Shown here piece by piece: positions 35,940 through 45,031 of a stretch of 64,000 nt of DNA. Positions within the stretch are counted from its first letter, which is position 1. Each line of letters opens with the position of its first letter. Source of the DNA: Hyunsoonleella jejuensis (GTDB taxonomy: Bacteria > Bacteroidota > Bacteroidia > Flavobacteriales > Flavobacteriaceae); assembly GCF_900111025.1 (NCBI RefSeq), contig NZ_FOFN01000002.1, positions 620,001 through 684,000 of the forward strand, written 5' to 3'. The position numbers were made by a program, and so were the translations under genes. The notes below the pieces were generated by a model that was given only the letters and a program-made list of their open reading frames with translations, was not told the origin of the DNA and made no database searches.

Positions 35940-37228
35940 TTCTCTAAAACTTCGCGCATTGCTTTAGCCTTTACCAGACATTCCTCGTATTCCTTCAGAG
36001 GGTCACTTTTTGCTGTAATCGCACCGCCAACCGAATACGAGATGTACTTTGCCGATGCGTTGTACAAAATACTTCTAATTACTACATTAAAATCGAAATT
36101 ACCATCTGGTGAAAAATAACCTATACCACCAGAATACACCCCGCGCTTGGTTTCCTCTAAAGTCTCAATAATTTTCATAGCGGAAACTTTTGGTGCTCCC
36201 GTCATACTTCCCATAGGGAAAGTGCTTTTTATAACATCCACAGGATGTGTAGATTTGTCTACTTTTGAAGTTACTGTAGAAATCATTTGGTGCACTTGGT
36301 CGAATGTGTAAATTTTACAAAGTTCCTCAACTATTACACTACCTTTTAATGCAGTTTTAGATAGATCGTTACGCACCAAATCAACTATCATGATATTTTC
36401 ACTACGCTCCTTTTCGTCATTTTGCAATGCATTTCTTAGTTGTAAATCTTCTTTAAGGTTATTAGAACGCTTTGCTGTTCCCTTTATGGGTTGCGAAATA
36501 ATGGTCTCATTCTCTTTTTTTATGTAGCGCTCTGGTGAAGCGCACAATACATATTTATCAAAAAACTTAACAAAAGACGCAAAAGGCGCATTGGAGATGT
36601 TGTTTAAATTTTGGTAGGTTTCCAAAGGATGTATACATGTGTTTTCTGCATAAAACTCCTGACAAAAATTAGCTTCGTAAATATCCCCACGATGTATATG
36701 TTCTAAAATACGGTTTACCTTTTGGAAATATTCGTCTTTGTGGATTCTAAGTTTTATTTTAATATCACTACAGAGATTGCCTCGTTCTAATTCCTTGTAA
36801 CTATAAATGTTTTCTAAATCTTCTTTTAGCTCATCATCCACGCATTTTAAATATTGAACTTCTAGACGATTTCCCTTAAGAAAAAACAATTTTTTGGGCT
36901 GAAAGAAGTACAAATCCGGGAAGCCTAAACCATCAACATTTTGCGACTTTAAATCTTCAGTGTCGTTTTTTAAATCGTAAGTTAAATAGCCAAAAATCCA
37001 ATCATTAGTATTGGTTTGGTATTCCTTTAATTTCTCAAATCCATCATTAAAATCTGTTTGAATACTCGTAAACGCATCAACAGCTAAAACCGCATCATAG
37101 CTTGTGAATTTCTGCGTATAGTCGTTAGAATCTAACCAAACCACATCATCGTATTGTTGCGCCCAAATCAGTAATTGATTTTTAAATTCGGAAACATGCG
37201 CTATGTTATGATTTTGTATTGTTCTCAA
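35936..37228 (-). CDS. pabB: Aminodeoxychorismate synthase component I
   Basis: The protein (about 430 residues) belongs to the anthranilate/aminodeoxychorismate synthase I family, making the precursor of p-aminobenzoate for folate. The chorismate-binding domain carries GDIYEANFCQEF, PERYIK, QPIKGTAKR, DLVRNDLSKT and FPMGSMTGAPK. The frame is open up to TTG 37249, but that codon lies inside the promoter -7 box (37247-37254). The TTG at 37228 (start MRTIQNHN) is therefore preferred; TTG 37234 is also possible. No ATG is available. Confidence 0.9.
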   Translation of the reverse strand: MRTIQNHNIAHVSEFKNQLLIWAQQYDDVVWLDSNDYTQKFTSYDAVLAVDAFTSIQTDFNDGFEKLKEYQTNTNDWIFGYLTYDLKNDTEDLKSQNVDGLGFPDLYFFQPKKLFFLKGNRLEVQYLKCVDDELKEDLENIYSYKELERGNLCSDIKIKLRIHKDEYFQKVNRILEHIHRGDIYEANFCQEFYAENTCIHPLETYQNLNNISNAPFASFVKFFDKYVLCASPERYIKKENETIISQPIKGTAKRSNNLKEDLQLRNALQNDEKERSENIMIVDLVRNDLSKTALKGSVIVEELCKIYTFDQVHQMISTVTSKVDKSTHPVDVIKSTFPMGSMTGAPKVSAMKIIETLEETKRGVYSGGIGYFSPDGNFDFNVVIRSILYNASAKYISYSVGGAITAKSDPLKEYEECLVKAKAMREVLEN

Positions 37229-37246
37229 TAGCAAATAATAAAACCG

Positions 37247-37254
37247 CAAAGTTA
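37247..37254 (-). promoter_or_regulatory. -7 box for pabB
   Basis: TAACTTTG on the minus strand is a perfect TAnnTTTG box. Because the upstream-most TTG candidate (37249) lies inside it, the box decides the start of pabB in favour of a downstream TTG. Confidence 0.55.
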
Positions 37255-37305
37255 GTTAGAATCCTTAAAATTTTATGATTTTTGTAACAGTTAAATTGTT
37301 TAGCC

Positions 37306-38193
37306 ATGTATCACCTTCAAAACGATAAATTAAAAATTTCGGTTCAGCCAACTGGTGCTGAACTTTGTGAGATTTCATCTGTAAAACACAACACCCAATT
37401 TATGTGGAATGGAAACCCTGATGTTTGGGGTAGTTTTGCGCCTAATTTATTTCCTATTGTTGGCGGATTAAAAAACAATAGTTTTATATATAACGGCAAG
37501 CATTACAAGCTACCTAAGCATGGTTTAGTAAGAAATAGTGATGCTATTAAACTCACTAAACAGACTAAAAATAGTTTAACATTTACATTCAAATACAATG
37601 AAAAACTGTTAGAACAGTATCCGTTTAAATTTGAGTTTGACTTAACTTTCACTTTAATTGATAATACAATTGAAGTTTCACATCGTATTAAAAACATAGA
37701 TACTAACACCCTATATTTCTCGGTTGGAGGGCATCCAGCTTTTAAATGTCCCGTATTTAAAAATGAAAATTATAATGATTATAGTTTAGAGTTTGAAACG
37801 AATGAGACTGCTTTTACCCACAAACTAAATCCTGATAATGGATTAGTTTCTGATAACACTGAGATTGTTTTAAAGAATACAAACAGCTTGCCATTAGAGC
37901 ATAGTTTGTTTAATGAAGACGCCCTTATTTTTAAAAATTTAAAATCTCGAAAAGTAACGTTGATGAGTAAGCAAAATGGCAAAATAGTGACGGTTTCTTA
38001 TCCTGACTTTAATTATTTAGGTATTTGGGCAAAACCTCATGGTAATTTTGTATGTATAGAACCTTGGTTAGGAGTTGCTGATCATGAGGACACGAATCAA
38101 ATTATAGAACAAAAAGAAGCTATTGTGGATTTGGAACCCAACAAGACTTTTACTGCTACTTACCTTATAGAAATACACAACGCACATCTTTAA
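37306..38193 (+). CDS. Aldose 1-epimerase family protein
   Basis: The 295-residue protein belongs to the galactose-mutarotase-like superfamily. Visible blocks are WNGNPDVWGSFAPNLFPIVG, KHGLVRNSD, FSVGGHPAFKCP (containing the substrate-binding His) and the C-terminal GNFVCIEPWLGVADHED. It probably interconverts anomers of a hexose or hexose-phosphate; the sugar is unknown. No signal peptide is present. It ends about 40 bases before the DEAD-box gene, which has its own promoter. Confidence 0.9.
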   Translation: MYHLQNDKLKISVQPTGAELCEISSVKHNTQFMWNGNPDVWGSFAPNLFPIVGGLKNNSFIYNGKHYKLPKHGLVRNSDAIKLTKQTKNSLTFTFKYNEKLLEQYPFKFEFDLTFTLIDNTIEVSHRIKNIDTNTLYFSVGGHPAFKCPVFKNENYNDYSLEFETNETAFTHKLNPDNGLVSDNTEIVLKNTNSLPLEHSLFNEDALIFKNLKSRKVTLMSKQNGKIVTVSYPDFNYLGIWAKPHGNFVCIEPWLGVADHEDTNQIIEQKEAIVDLEPNKTFTATYLIEIHNAHL

Positions 38194-38209
38194 AACAGGA
38201 AAATAAGCG

Positions 38210-38217
38210 TAACTTTG
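38210..38217 (+). promoter_or_regulatory. -7 box for the DEAD-box helicase gene
   Basis: TAACTTTG is a perfect TAnnTTTG match. An in-frame TTG (38215-38217) lies inside it and so cannot be the translation start. This supports the TTG at 38236. Confidence 0.6.
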
Positions 38218-38235
38218 CCGCAAAACAGCATAGTT

Positions 38236-39588
38236 TTGACCTTTAAAGACCTAAATTTAAACACACCTTTATATAATGCCTTAGATGATTTAGGCTTTAC
38301 CACACCAACCCCCATACAAGCGGAAGCCTTTAGCGTAGTAGCTTCAGGAAGAGATACTATTGGTATTGCACAAACTGGTACTGGCAAAACCTTCGCCTAT
38401 ATGTTACCCATTTTAAGGAATTTGAAATTCTCAACACAAGACAATCCTCGTGTTTTGGTTTTAGTGCCCACTAGAGAGTTGGTAGTACAGGTAGTTGGCG
38501 ACATTGAAAAACTTTCCAAATATATTAATAACCGTGTGTTGGGTGTTTATGGCGGCACAAATATTAATACACAAAAACAGGCAGTAGCACAAGGTTTAGA
38601 TATTATTGTGGCTACTCCAGGACGTTTGTATGATTTGGCCGTTAGCAGGGTATTGCAACTAAAATCAATTCAAAAATTAGTGATTGATGAAGTAGACGTG
38701 ATGTTAGATTTAGGGTTTCGCCATCAACTGATCAATATTTTTGATATACTTCCAGAGCGCAGGCAAAACATTATGTTTTCTGCAACCATGACTGAAGATG
38801 TAGATGCTTTAATTTCTGATTTTTTTAAAAACCCAGAACGTGTTTCCATTGCTGTTTCTGGAACACCATTAGATAATATTTCGCAACACCGGTATAATGT
38901 GCCAAATTTTCACACCAAGGTAAATTTACTGTTGTATTTATTGCGTAACGAAGAACAGTTTAACAAAGTGCTAATTTTTGTAGCATTTAAAAGAATGGCA
39001 GACCGGTTGTTTGAAAAGCTAGACGAGTTTTTTAAAGAAGAACTCTGTGTCATTCATTCTAACAAAACACAGAATTATAGATTACGCAGTATTGAACAGT
39101 TTCGTGAAGGCCATAATAGAATTTTAATCGCTACCGATGTAATGGCACGTGGCTTGGATATTGATAATATTTCTCATGTGATAAATTTTGACACACCTTC
39201 TTATCCTGAAAACTATATGCACCGTATTGGTAGAACGGGTCGAGCAGAACGCGAAGGGGAGGCTTTGGTATTTACTACAGAAAAAGAACAGGACGCTATT
39301 GAAAGCATTGAAGTTTTAATGCAAATGAAAATCCCTATTTTAGAACTTCCTCAAGCCGTTGAGGTTTCTACAGAATTAATAGAAGAAGAACGTTTGCAAA
39401 TACGAGAGCGCAACAATCCTACAAAGCGCCGTGATGAGGACACTCCCGGACCAGCATTTCATGAAAAGAAAGCTAAAAACCAAAAGGAAAATTTAGGAGG
39501 TTCTTACCGCAGAGAAATTGCTAAAAAATATAAAAAGCCTAAAACCCGCGGCGATAAGAATTATAATAAGCGGAATAAACGGAAATAA
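38236..39588 (+). CDS. DEAD-box RNA helicase
   Basis: The protein is about 450 residues from TTG 38236 (MTFKDLNLNTPLYNAL, the usual flavobacterial start); no ATG is near. All helicase motifs are visible: Q-motif, AQTGTGKT, PTRELVVQ, TPGR, DEVD in place of DEAD, SATM, ATDVMARGLD and HRIGRTGRA. A lysine- and arginine-rich tail of about 60 residues probably binds RNA. It is likely involved in ribosome assembly or mRNA turnover. The transcript leader would be about 15 bases. Confidence 0.92.
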   Translation: MTFKDLNLNTPLYNALDDLGFTTPTPIQAEAFSVVASGRDTIGIAQTGTGKTFAYMLPILRNLKFSTQDNPRVLVLVPTRELVVQVVGDIEKLSKYINNRVLGVYGGTNINTQKQAVAQGLDIIVATPGRLYDLAVSRVLQLKSIQKLVIDEVDVMLDLGFRHQLINIFDILPERRQNIMFSATMTEDVDALISDFFKNPERVSIAVSGTPLDNISQHRYNVPNFHTKVNLLLYLLRNEEQFNKVLIFVAFKRMADRLFEKLDEFFKEELCVIHSNKTQNYRLRSIEQFREGHNRILIATDVMARGLDIDNISHVINFDTPSYPENYMHRIGRTGRAEREGEALVFTTEKEQDAIESIEVLMQMKIPILELPQAVEVSTELIEEERLQIRERNNPTKRRDEDTPGPAFHEKKAKNQKENLGGSYRREIAKKYKKPKTRGDKNYNKRNKRK

Positions 39589-39771
39589 TTATTGGTTGTT
39601 GGTTGCTGCTTCATTAATCTTTTTTAACCATTTTCTCGTGATACAAATGCCTAAAATGACTATTATTTTGTCCGCGTGTTATAAGTAAAGATGATGGTGA
39701 TTTACCTAAACTATTATACTTGATTTATATTTCGATAATTAATTCTTGCGCCAAATCTTTGTTTATAACAA

Positions 39772-39808
39772 ACAAAAAAATCCCTTCTCAAACAAATGAA
39801 AAGGGATT
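39772..39808 (-). terminator. Rho-independent terminator of the MscS-like gene
   Basis: Stem AATCCCTT (39779-39786) pairs with AAGGGATT (39801-39808). Read on the minus strand it is followed by a run of T residues (39778-39772). It lies about 65 bases after the mscS-like stop. The remainder of 39589-39874 shows nothing recognisable. Confidence 0.75.
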
Positions 39809-39874
39809 ATAACATGTAGAGAGCGTTTGGGCTTACAGAAAAGTAACCAACCAAATTTTAACCCTAACTTAAGG

Positions 39875-40690
39875 TTAATCCTGCACGCTTACTTGACTCT
39901 CTACAATATCGTTTATAGGCACTATTAATTTACCTGTTTTCGTTTTTAACGTAACCGATATACTATTAATAGCTTCTACCTCACCACGTATATCGTTAAA
40001 CTCTATAATTTGTCCTACTTCGTATAACTTCCTAGTATAAAACGTACTTAGTAGTTTTTCTATAACATTACGCGCACCCAAGCCGAAAGCTATAGAAAAA
40101 GCCAGCAATAACGCACCGATTATAAGTGTAATATTGCTGGTGATTATTTCGGTATCAATACCTGCTTGGTTTAAAGCTGTAACAGACACAAAAACCAAAA
40201 GCATTAAAAATACAATTTGACTTATAATTTTAGCACCAGACATTTCCATACTTTCAAAAAACGATTTCAAGGATTTTTTAACAAAGTTTGCAAACAATAA
40301 GCCCAGAATAAATATGGCTAAAGCGGTAAATAATTTAGGAAGATAACCTAGTAGGCTTTTTAACCCCTCAGAAACCATGGTTAACTCTAAAATATCTGTA
40401 ATTATAAAAATCAATAAAATGTAGAGCAACCATTTCACAAACTTTACAATAATATCAATAACGCTAAACTCAAACTTTTTGTCACCAAATAATTCAATTT
40501 GATTTAGCTTATCATCTAATTTATCTGCTTTAACAATTTTTAATGCCTTTTTTATAATATTCACTAATAGCTTAATAACTAAAAGTGCAATGATAATAGC
40601 ACCAATTGCACCAAGTATTTTTGGAGCAGAAGCAGCAATTTCATACCAAACGGTTTGAAGCGATTCTTTTAGTTGATCAATAAATTTCAT
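39875..40690 (-). CDS. Small-conductance mechanosensitive channel (MscS-like)
   Basis: This 271-residue membrane protein has three to five predicted helices, including AIIIALLVIKLLV, LLYILLIFIITDIL and LFTALAIFILGLLFANFV. An MscS-like beta domain follows, beginning near residue 205 (GQIIEFNDIRGEVEAINSIS) and ending with LIVPINDIVES. The pore helix region AFGLGARNVIEKLLS is present. It would relieve turgor during osmotic downshock. It is the last gene of a reverse operon with a sigma factor and a small conserved protein, and a terminator follows. Confidence 0.85.
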   Translation of the reverse strand: MKFIDQLKESLQTVWYEIAASAPKILGAIGAIIIALLVIKLLVNIIKKALKIVKADKLDDKLNQIELFGDKKFEFSVIDIIVKFVKWLLYILLIFIITDILELTMVSEGLKSLLGYLPKLFTALAIFILGLLFANFVKKSLKSFFESMEMSGAKIISQIVFLMLLVFVSVTALNQAGIDTEIITSNITLIIGALLLAFSIAFGLGARNVIEKLLSTFYTRKLYEVGQIIEFNDIRGEVEAINSISVTLKTKTGKLIVPINDIVESQVSVQD

Positions 40691-40711
40691 ATTTCTAGGG
40701 TTATAATTTAT

Positions 40712-40888
40712 TTACTTTTTAGCTCTTTTACTAATTACCGTTTCTATAACATGCCCCATATTATAGGAAAATAATGCAGCCAAATCCATTATAAGCTTCG
40801 CCATAGCGATATCGCTCATCACCTTCGACTTTAGTTCTGGCGGGACCTCCTTTAGCGGTGTATTTATTTGTTTAAATGGATTCTCCAT
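40712..40888 (-). CDS. Small conserved protein (58 residues) after the sigma factor gene
   Basis: An ATG at 40888 opens a 58-residue frame beginning MENPFKQINTPLKEVPPELK, with a predicted amphipathic helix (MAKLIMDLAALFSYN) and a basic end (SKRAKK). It starts 6 bases after the sigma factor stop and ends 21 bases before the mscS start. Small proteins of this type follow ECF-like sigma genes in Flavobacteria, so I infer it is real. A membrane-bound or anti-sigma role is speculation. Confidence 0.75.
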   Translation of the reverse strand: MENPFKQINTPLKEVPPELKSKVMSDIAMAKLIMDLAALFSYNMGHVIETVISKRAKK

Positions 40889-40894
40889 TGGTTA

Positions 40895-41464
40895 TCAGTA
40901 CTCTGAATACACTTGTATCAGTTTATCTTTTGCCCTTTTAATGCGCATTTTAACGGCGCTCTCCCCAATTCCTAAAACCGAGACTATTTCTTTTATGGTT
41001 AAATAGTCTTGGTACTTTAGCAATAGTATCATTTTCTCATCAGGTGAAATTAATTCCATAGCTTTTTTTAGCTTATCTACCCGCATATTGAGAAACTCCT
41101 TATCCTCTATTTCACTATCAGAAACATTTTCTACATCCTTGTAGTCAACAGATTGTTTCTGTATTTTTTTCGCTGTATTTCTAGTCACATAATTTACACA
41201 ATGGTTATACGTAAACGCATACAACCATGTAGAAAATTTAGATTTACCTTTAAAACTGGCCAACTTCACAAAAAGTTTTAAGAATACATCCTGTGTTAAA
41301 TCCTTAGCCTCATCTTCATCCCTTGCAAAGCCATAGCACTTATTATACACTAATGTTGCATACCTATCATAAAGCACTTCGAAAAGCAAGGTGTCGTTAG
41401 TTTCAACGATCGCCCCTACCAGTTCTTCATCTGATTTACTTTTAATGTCTTCTATAGTGTTCAA
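40895..41464 (-). CDS. ECF-type RNA polymerase sigma factor
   Basis: This 189-residue sigma-70 family protein has region 2 (EVLYDRYATLVYNKCYGFARDEDEAKDLTQDVFLKLF) and region 4 (KMILLLKYQDYLTIKEIVSVLGIGESAVKMRIKRAKDKL). The only start is TTG 41464. It is co-transcribed with the small 58-residue protein and the MscS-like channel, so the group may be a stress or osmotic regulon. A classical anti-sigma factor gene is not visible nearby. Confidence 0.9.
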   Translation of the reverse strand: MNTIEDIKSKSDEELVGAIVETNDTLLFEVLYDRYATLVYNKCYGFARDEDEAKDLTQDVFLKLFVKLASFKGKSKFSTWLYAFTYNHCVNYVTRNTAKKIQKQSVDYKDVENVSDSEIEDKEFLNMRVDKLKKAMELISPDEKMILLLKYQDYLTIKEIVSVLGIGESAVKMRIKRAKDKLIQVYSEY

Positions 41465-41678
41465 GTAGCCTTTAGCTATATTGATAATAGTTGATGCTTT
41501 TAAGACACGTGATCTTTTAGGAGGTCACATGTTTGACAAAAGAAAGTAAAAAAAATGTAATGATGTACTAAAAATTGTCAAGATAAGTACGCATTTAGTA
41601 CGCAAGTTAGCAATAACGTTCAACAAGTTCCTCTTAATACAAACTTGAACGGCTTAAATAGTTATAAAACGGATTTAA

Positions 41679-42524
41679 TTACTGGAAGACGTACGTAGCT
41701 TCAATAACCTGTACTAGCCTAAAATATCCAAAAGCATAGTTGTTTGGGTTTGAAGGATTCACCACATTTCCTTTTAACGTTGCGGGAACGGTACCAAAAG
41801 GGTTTTGGGCATTTTCATACTGATCAATCAATAAATCTATATAGTTAAAATATTGTTTTGAAATACCATGGAACTTTATATGGGCTATATCGCCCGGTTG
41901 AAATTCTTCTTGTCCTGTATCCTCATCATCTTCCTTTTCAAAAAACACTTTCATCCTGTTACCGTCGGTAAACTCATCTGGTATGGCTAATAATTCAGGC
42001 AACAAATCGCCCTCTTCTTCAAATCTAAATAAGTAAAAATTTTCTTCGTTTGGTGGATCGTTAAAATAGATATCAACCTCTAAAGCATCATCATTAAAAC
42101 CTCCAACTGTGGCCTGACTTATTTCATCGATATCAACAACAGGCGTCATGGTCTCTTCTGCAATGTAGGTTTCTCCTTGGTAATTTATTTCCAAGGTATA
42201 GGATTGATTTAATACAGGAATAAAACTAGATGTTGCATAAATACCTTCACCTTGATCTGTAAAAATAAATTCTTCATTTGAAACATTATTGGTGATTTTC
42301 ACAGAAGCCCCAGCTACAGTAGTATTATTTAAGTTTTCAAAAAAAGGTGTTGACATAGACAATTCGATAAATTGTGTATTGCCTTGAGTACCTTTTTCCC
42401 AATCGATAGAGGCTTCAACCACTAATCTGGGTGCAGCTTCGGGCACATCAACATCAACCACATCTGTACATGACGTAAAAAGTACCAAAATAAAAATGAT
42501 GATTTTATATATATGATGCTTCAT
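41679..42524 (-). CDS. DUF4249 lipoprotein
   Basis: The 281-residue protein has a lipoprotein signal (IIFILVLFTSC, lipidated Cys near residue 19). A beta-rich DUF4249 domain follows: VVEASIDWEKG, GIYATSSFIPVLNQSYTLEI and a C-terminal PNNYAFGYFRL segment. DUF4249 proteins are paired with TonB receptors in Bacteroidetes and are thought to act as partner outer-membrane components, though the substrate is unknown. The start is 3 bases from the TonB receptor stop. Confidence 0.85.
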   Translation of the reverse strand: MKHHIYKIIIFILVLFTSCTDVVDVDVPEAAPRLVVEASIDWEKGTQGNTQFIELSMSTPFFENLNNTTVAGASVKITNNVSNEEFIFTDQGEGIYATSSFIPVLNQSYTLEINYQGETYIAEETMTPVVDIDEISQATVGGFNDDALEVDIYFNDPPNEENFYLFRFEEEGDLLPELLAIPDEFTDGNRMKVFFEKEDDEDTGQEEFQPGDIAHIKFHGISKQYFNYIDLLIDQYENAQNPFGTVPATLKGNVVNPSNPNNYAFGYFRLVQVIEATYVFQ

Positions 42525-42527
42525 AGT

Positions 42528-44906
42528 CTAAAATTTAAAATTATATGATACGGAAGGTACAATACCAAAAATGGCAGTTCGTGTAGCCTCGTTTGCACCG
42601 GTTTCTCTATTCTGCCCAAAAGAAATAGAGGCCGCATTTCTGCGGTTGTAAATATTATAAATACCAAATACCCACTCTCCTTTCCAGCGTTTATCTGGCT
42701 TTCTATTGGGTACATAGGTTGCGGAAACATCAATACGGTGATAATCCGTTAATCTACTGGCATTTCTATCCGAAAAATTGGCAATATTTAAATCTTCATA
42801 GGTATATTGTCCATCTGGATAAGTTACTGGTCGTCCTGTTTGATATATTAAGTTTGCCCCAAAATTCCATTTTTCATTCAATTTATAGCTTCCAGTGACA
42901 GATACATCATGTGTTCTATCATGTGGAGCATAATACCATTCTCCATTGTTAATACCTGGGCCGCCCGCAGCACCCCCAGGCGTGCGTTGCTCCGCCTTTG
43001 ATATAGTATAAGCCAACCATCCAGTGAAATCACCCTTAGACTTTCTTAATAAAAATTCTAGCCCGTAAGCTCTTAGTTCTCCATTTAAAATCTCGGTCTC
43101 TATGGTATTCTGCCCTATTAAATCAGAGCCATCAACGTAGTCTATTCTATTGGCAACGGATTTATAATAGGTCTCTATTTCTAATGAATACGTTTTATTT
43201 TTGAAATTTTTAAAGTACCCAACGGCATATTGATCTGACAATTGGGGTTTTATAAACTTCCCACTAGGTGTCCACACGTCCAAAGGGGTTACCGATAGTG
43301 TATTGGACAATAAATGGATGTATTGTGCCGTATGACTGTATCCCGCTTTAATTGATGAGTCTTCATTTAATTGAAATGCCAATGCCAAACGTGGTTCTAA
43401 ATTGCCATACGTTTTTATGGTTTCGCCTTTTTCATAATTTGTTTCTCCAATGGCATTTCCTTCTTCATAAACGCCAAGAGTTTGATTGTACACGATTGGC
43501 AAGCCATTTTCGTAATCTGTTAATGGCTGCCCGCCACGTCTAATAAAATAACTGTAGCGCAGACCTACAGTAGCGGTTAACTTATCAGATAATTTATACT
43601 CTGCGCTAGCATATAAGCCGTTTTCAAAAGCACGCTTTTGATCTAAAAGCAAAGGGTTAATTGATGAGTTTTCAGAAGTTGGATTAATTTCACCTGGGTT
43701 GAAATCATAATAAATTGCACTAAACCCAAAATCCAATTGCAGCTTATTACTTTGATAATAGCTTAAATCGTACTTAATATTATAATTTGTAATTTCTGAA
43801 ATCCAATCGAAATCAAATGATTTAAAATCTAGCACATAGTCGTAATCACTATACACAAAAGACAAGTTAGAAAATACACGATCACTAAAGATATGGCTCC
43901 ATCTTAAATTTCCTGAAGCGTTACCGTAACCACTATTGAAATTGGCTCCAAAATTAAATTCATCGCGACCAAAATAACCAGATAAATACAATTTGTTATT
44001 CTTATTGATATTGTAATTTGTCTTTAAATTTAAGTCATAAAAATAAGCACTATTGTCCTCTCCTGATGCCTGTAAAAACAAATGAGCATAAGAACCACGA
44101 CCAGCCACTAAAAAGGAACCTTTATCCTTAAACATAGGGCCTTCAGCAGACAATCGACTGGAAATTAAACCAATACCTCCATTCAATTCAAAATTCTTAC
44201 TATTACCATCTTTTTGGCGCACATCTAAAACAGAGGACACTCTACCTCCAAAACGTGCCGGAATACCGCCTTTATAAAGTTTTACATCTTTTATAGCATC
44301 AGCATTAAATACCGAAAAGAAACCAAACAAATGCGACGTGTTATAAATAATAGCTTCATCTAAAAGCACTAAATTCTGGTCTGCAGCACCTCCGCGTACA
44401 TTAAATCCTGCAGAACCTTCTGCTCCACTTGTAACCCCTGGTAATAATTGAATTGATTTAATAATGTCAGTTTCTCCTAAAACAACAGGCATATTTTTAA
44501 TGGTTTGCAGTTTTAATTTAGAAACACTCATTTGAGGACTTTTAATGTTAGGGCCTTCTGTTTCTTCTGAAATAATAAGTACCTCGTCTAATTGAGTCGT
44601 GGATTCTGAGAGTTCAAAATCTTTTTTTAGATTACCATCAAGCGTTATTTTCATAGTAATACTCGCATAACCCACATAAGATACCACTAATTTATAGTCA
44701 CCTTCATTTGCTGTAATAGAGTAAAACCCATATTCGTTTGTTACGGCACCAATGCTTGTGCCTTCAAAGAATACAGAAGCTCCAAAAACTGTCTCACCAT
44801 TTGATTCTTCGGTAATTGTACCACTAATTGTGTATTTATTTTGAGCTGACACCAGCGCTGAAAACAAGAGAATCAGTAAAAAACATAATAGTTTTGGGTA
44901 CTTCAT
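42528..44906 (-). CDS. TonB-dependent outer-membrane receptor
   Basis: This 792-residue receptor has a signal peptide (LLCFLLILLFSALVSAQ) and a carboxypeptidase-D-like regulatory domain (to about residue 105). The plug follows (VLGETDIIKSIQLLPGVTSG, GFNVRGGAADQNLVLLDEA), then a 22-strand-type barrel ending in aromatic residues (VPSVSYNFKF). It pairs with the DUF4249 lipoprotein. The ligand is unknown. The promoter box at 44924-44931 lies about 18 bases upstream of the ATG. Confidence 0.9.
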   Translation of the reverse strand: MKYPKLLCFLLILLFSALVSAQNKYTISGTITEESNGETVFGASVFFEGTSIGAVTNEYGFYSITANEGDYKLVVSYVGYASITMKITLDGNLKKDFELSESTTQLDEVLIISEETEGPNIKSPQMSVSKLKLQTIKNMPVVLGETDIIKSIQLLPGVTSGAEGSAGFNVRGGAADQNLVLLDEAIIYNTSHLFGFFSVFNADAIKDVKLYKGGIPARFGGRVSSVLDVRQKDGNSKNFELNGGIGLISSRLSAEGPMFKDKGSFLVAGRGSYAHLFLQASGEDNSAYFYDLNLKTNYNINKNNKLYLSGYFGRDEFNFGANFNSGYGNASGNLRWSHIFSDRVFSNLSFVYSDYDYVLDFKSFDFDWISEITNYNIKYDLSYYQSNKLQLDFGFSAIYYDFNPGEINPTSENSSINPLLLDQKRAFENGLYASAEYKLSDKLTATVGLRYSYFIRRGGQPLTDYENGLPIVYNQTLGVYEEGNAIGETNYEKGETIKTYGNLEPRLALAFQLNEDSSIKAGYSHTAQYIHLLSNTLSVTPLDVWTPSGKFIKPQLSDQYAVGYFKNFKNKTYSLEIETYYKSVANRIDYVDGSDLIGQNTIETEILNGELRAYGLEFLLRKSKGDFTGWLAYTISKAEQRTPGGAAGGPGINNGEWYYAPHDRTHDVSVTGSYKLNEKWNFGANLIYQTGRPVTYPDGQYTYEDLNIANFSDRNASRLTDYHRIDVSATYVPNRKPDKRWKGEWVFGIYNIYNRRNAASISFGQNRETGANEATRTAIFGIVPSVSYNFKF

Positions 44907-44923
44907 AAAGAATATTTAAATAG

Positions 44924-44931
44924 CAAAATTA
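44924..44931 (-). promoter_or_regulatory. -7 box for the TonB receptor/DUF4249 operon
   Basis: TAATTTTG on the minus strand matches TAnnTTTG and lies 18 bases before the receptor ATG. A -33 element was not identified with confidence. Confidence 0.5.
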
Positions 44932-44983
44932 ATCAATTTCATTTATTTTGTTTAAAAAAAATGTTAATTTATTAAACATAAAA

Positions 44984-45012
44984 AAAGGCAAGCTAATGTA
45001 CAGCTCGCCTTT
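44984..45012 (-). terminator. Terminator of lpd
   Basis: Eleven-base arms AAAGGCAAGCT and AGCTCGCCTTT pair, with a G-U wobble on the minus strand, around a short loop. On that strand the stem is followed by a run of seven T residues. It lies 20 bases after the lpd stop. Confidence 0.85.
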
Positions 45013-45031
45013 AATTATTTGATTCTTTTTA

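Noticed and set aside
42521-42733. Small reverse frame overlapping the end of the TonB receptor gene
   Set aside because: It runs in another frame over the receptor's conserved C-terminus and has no independent support.
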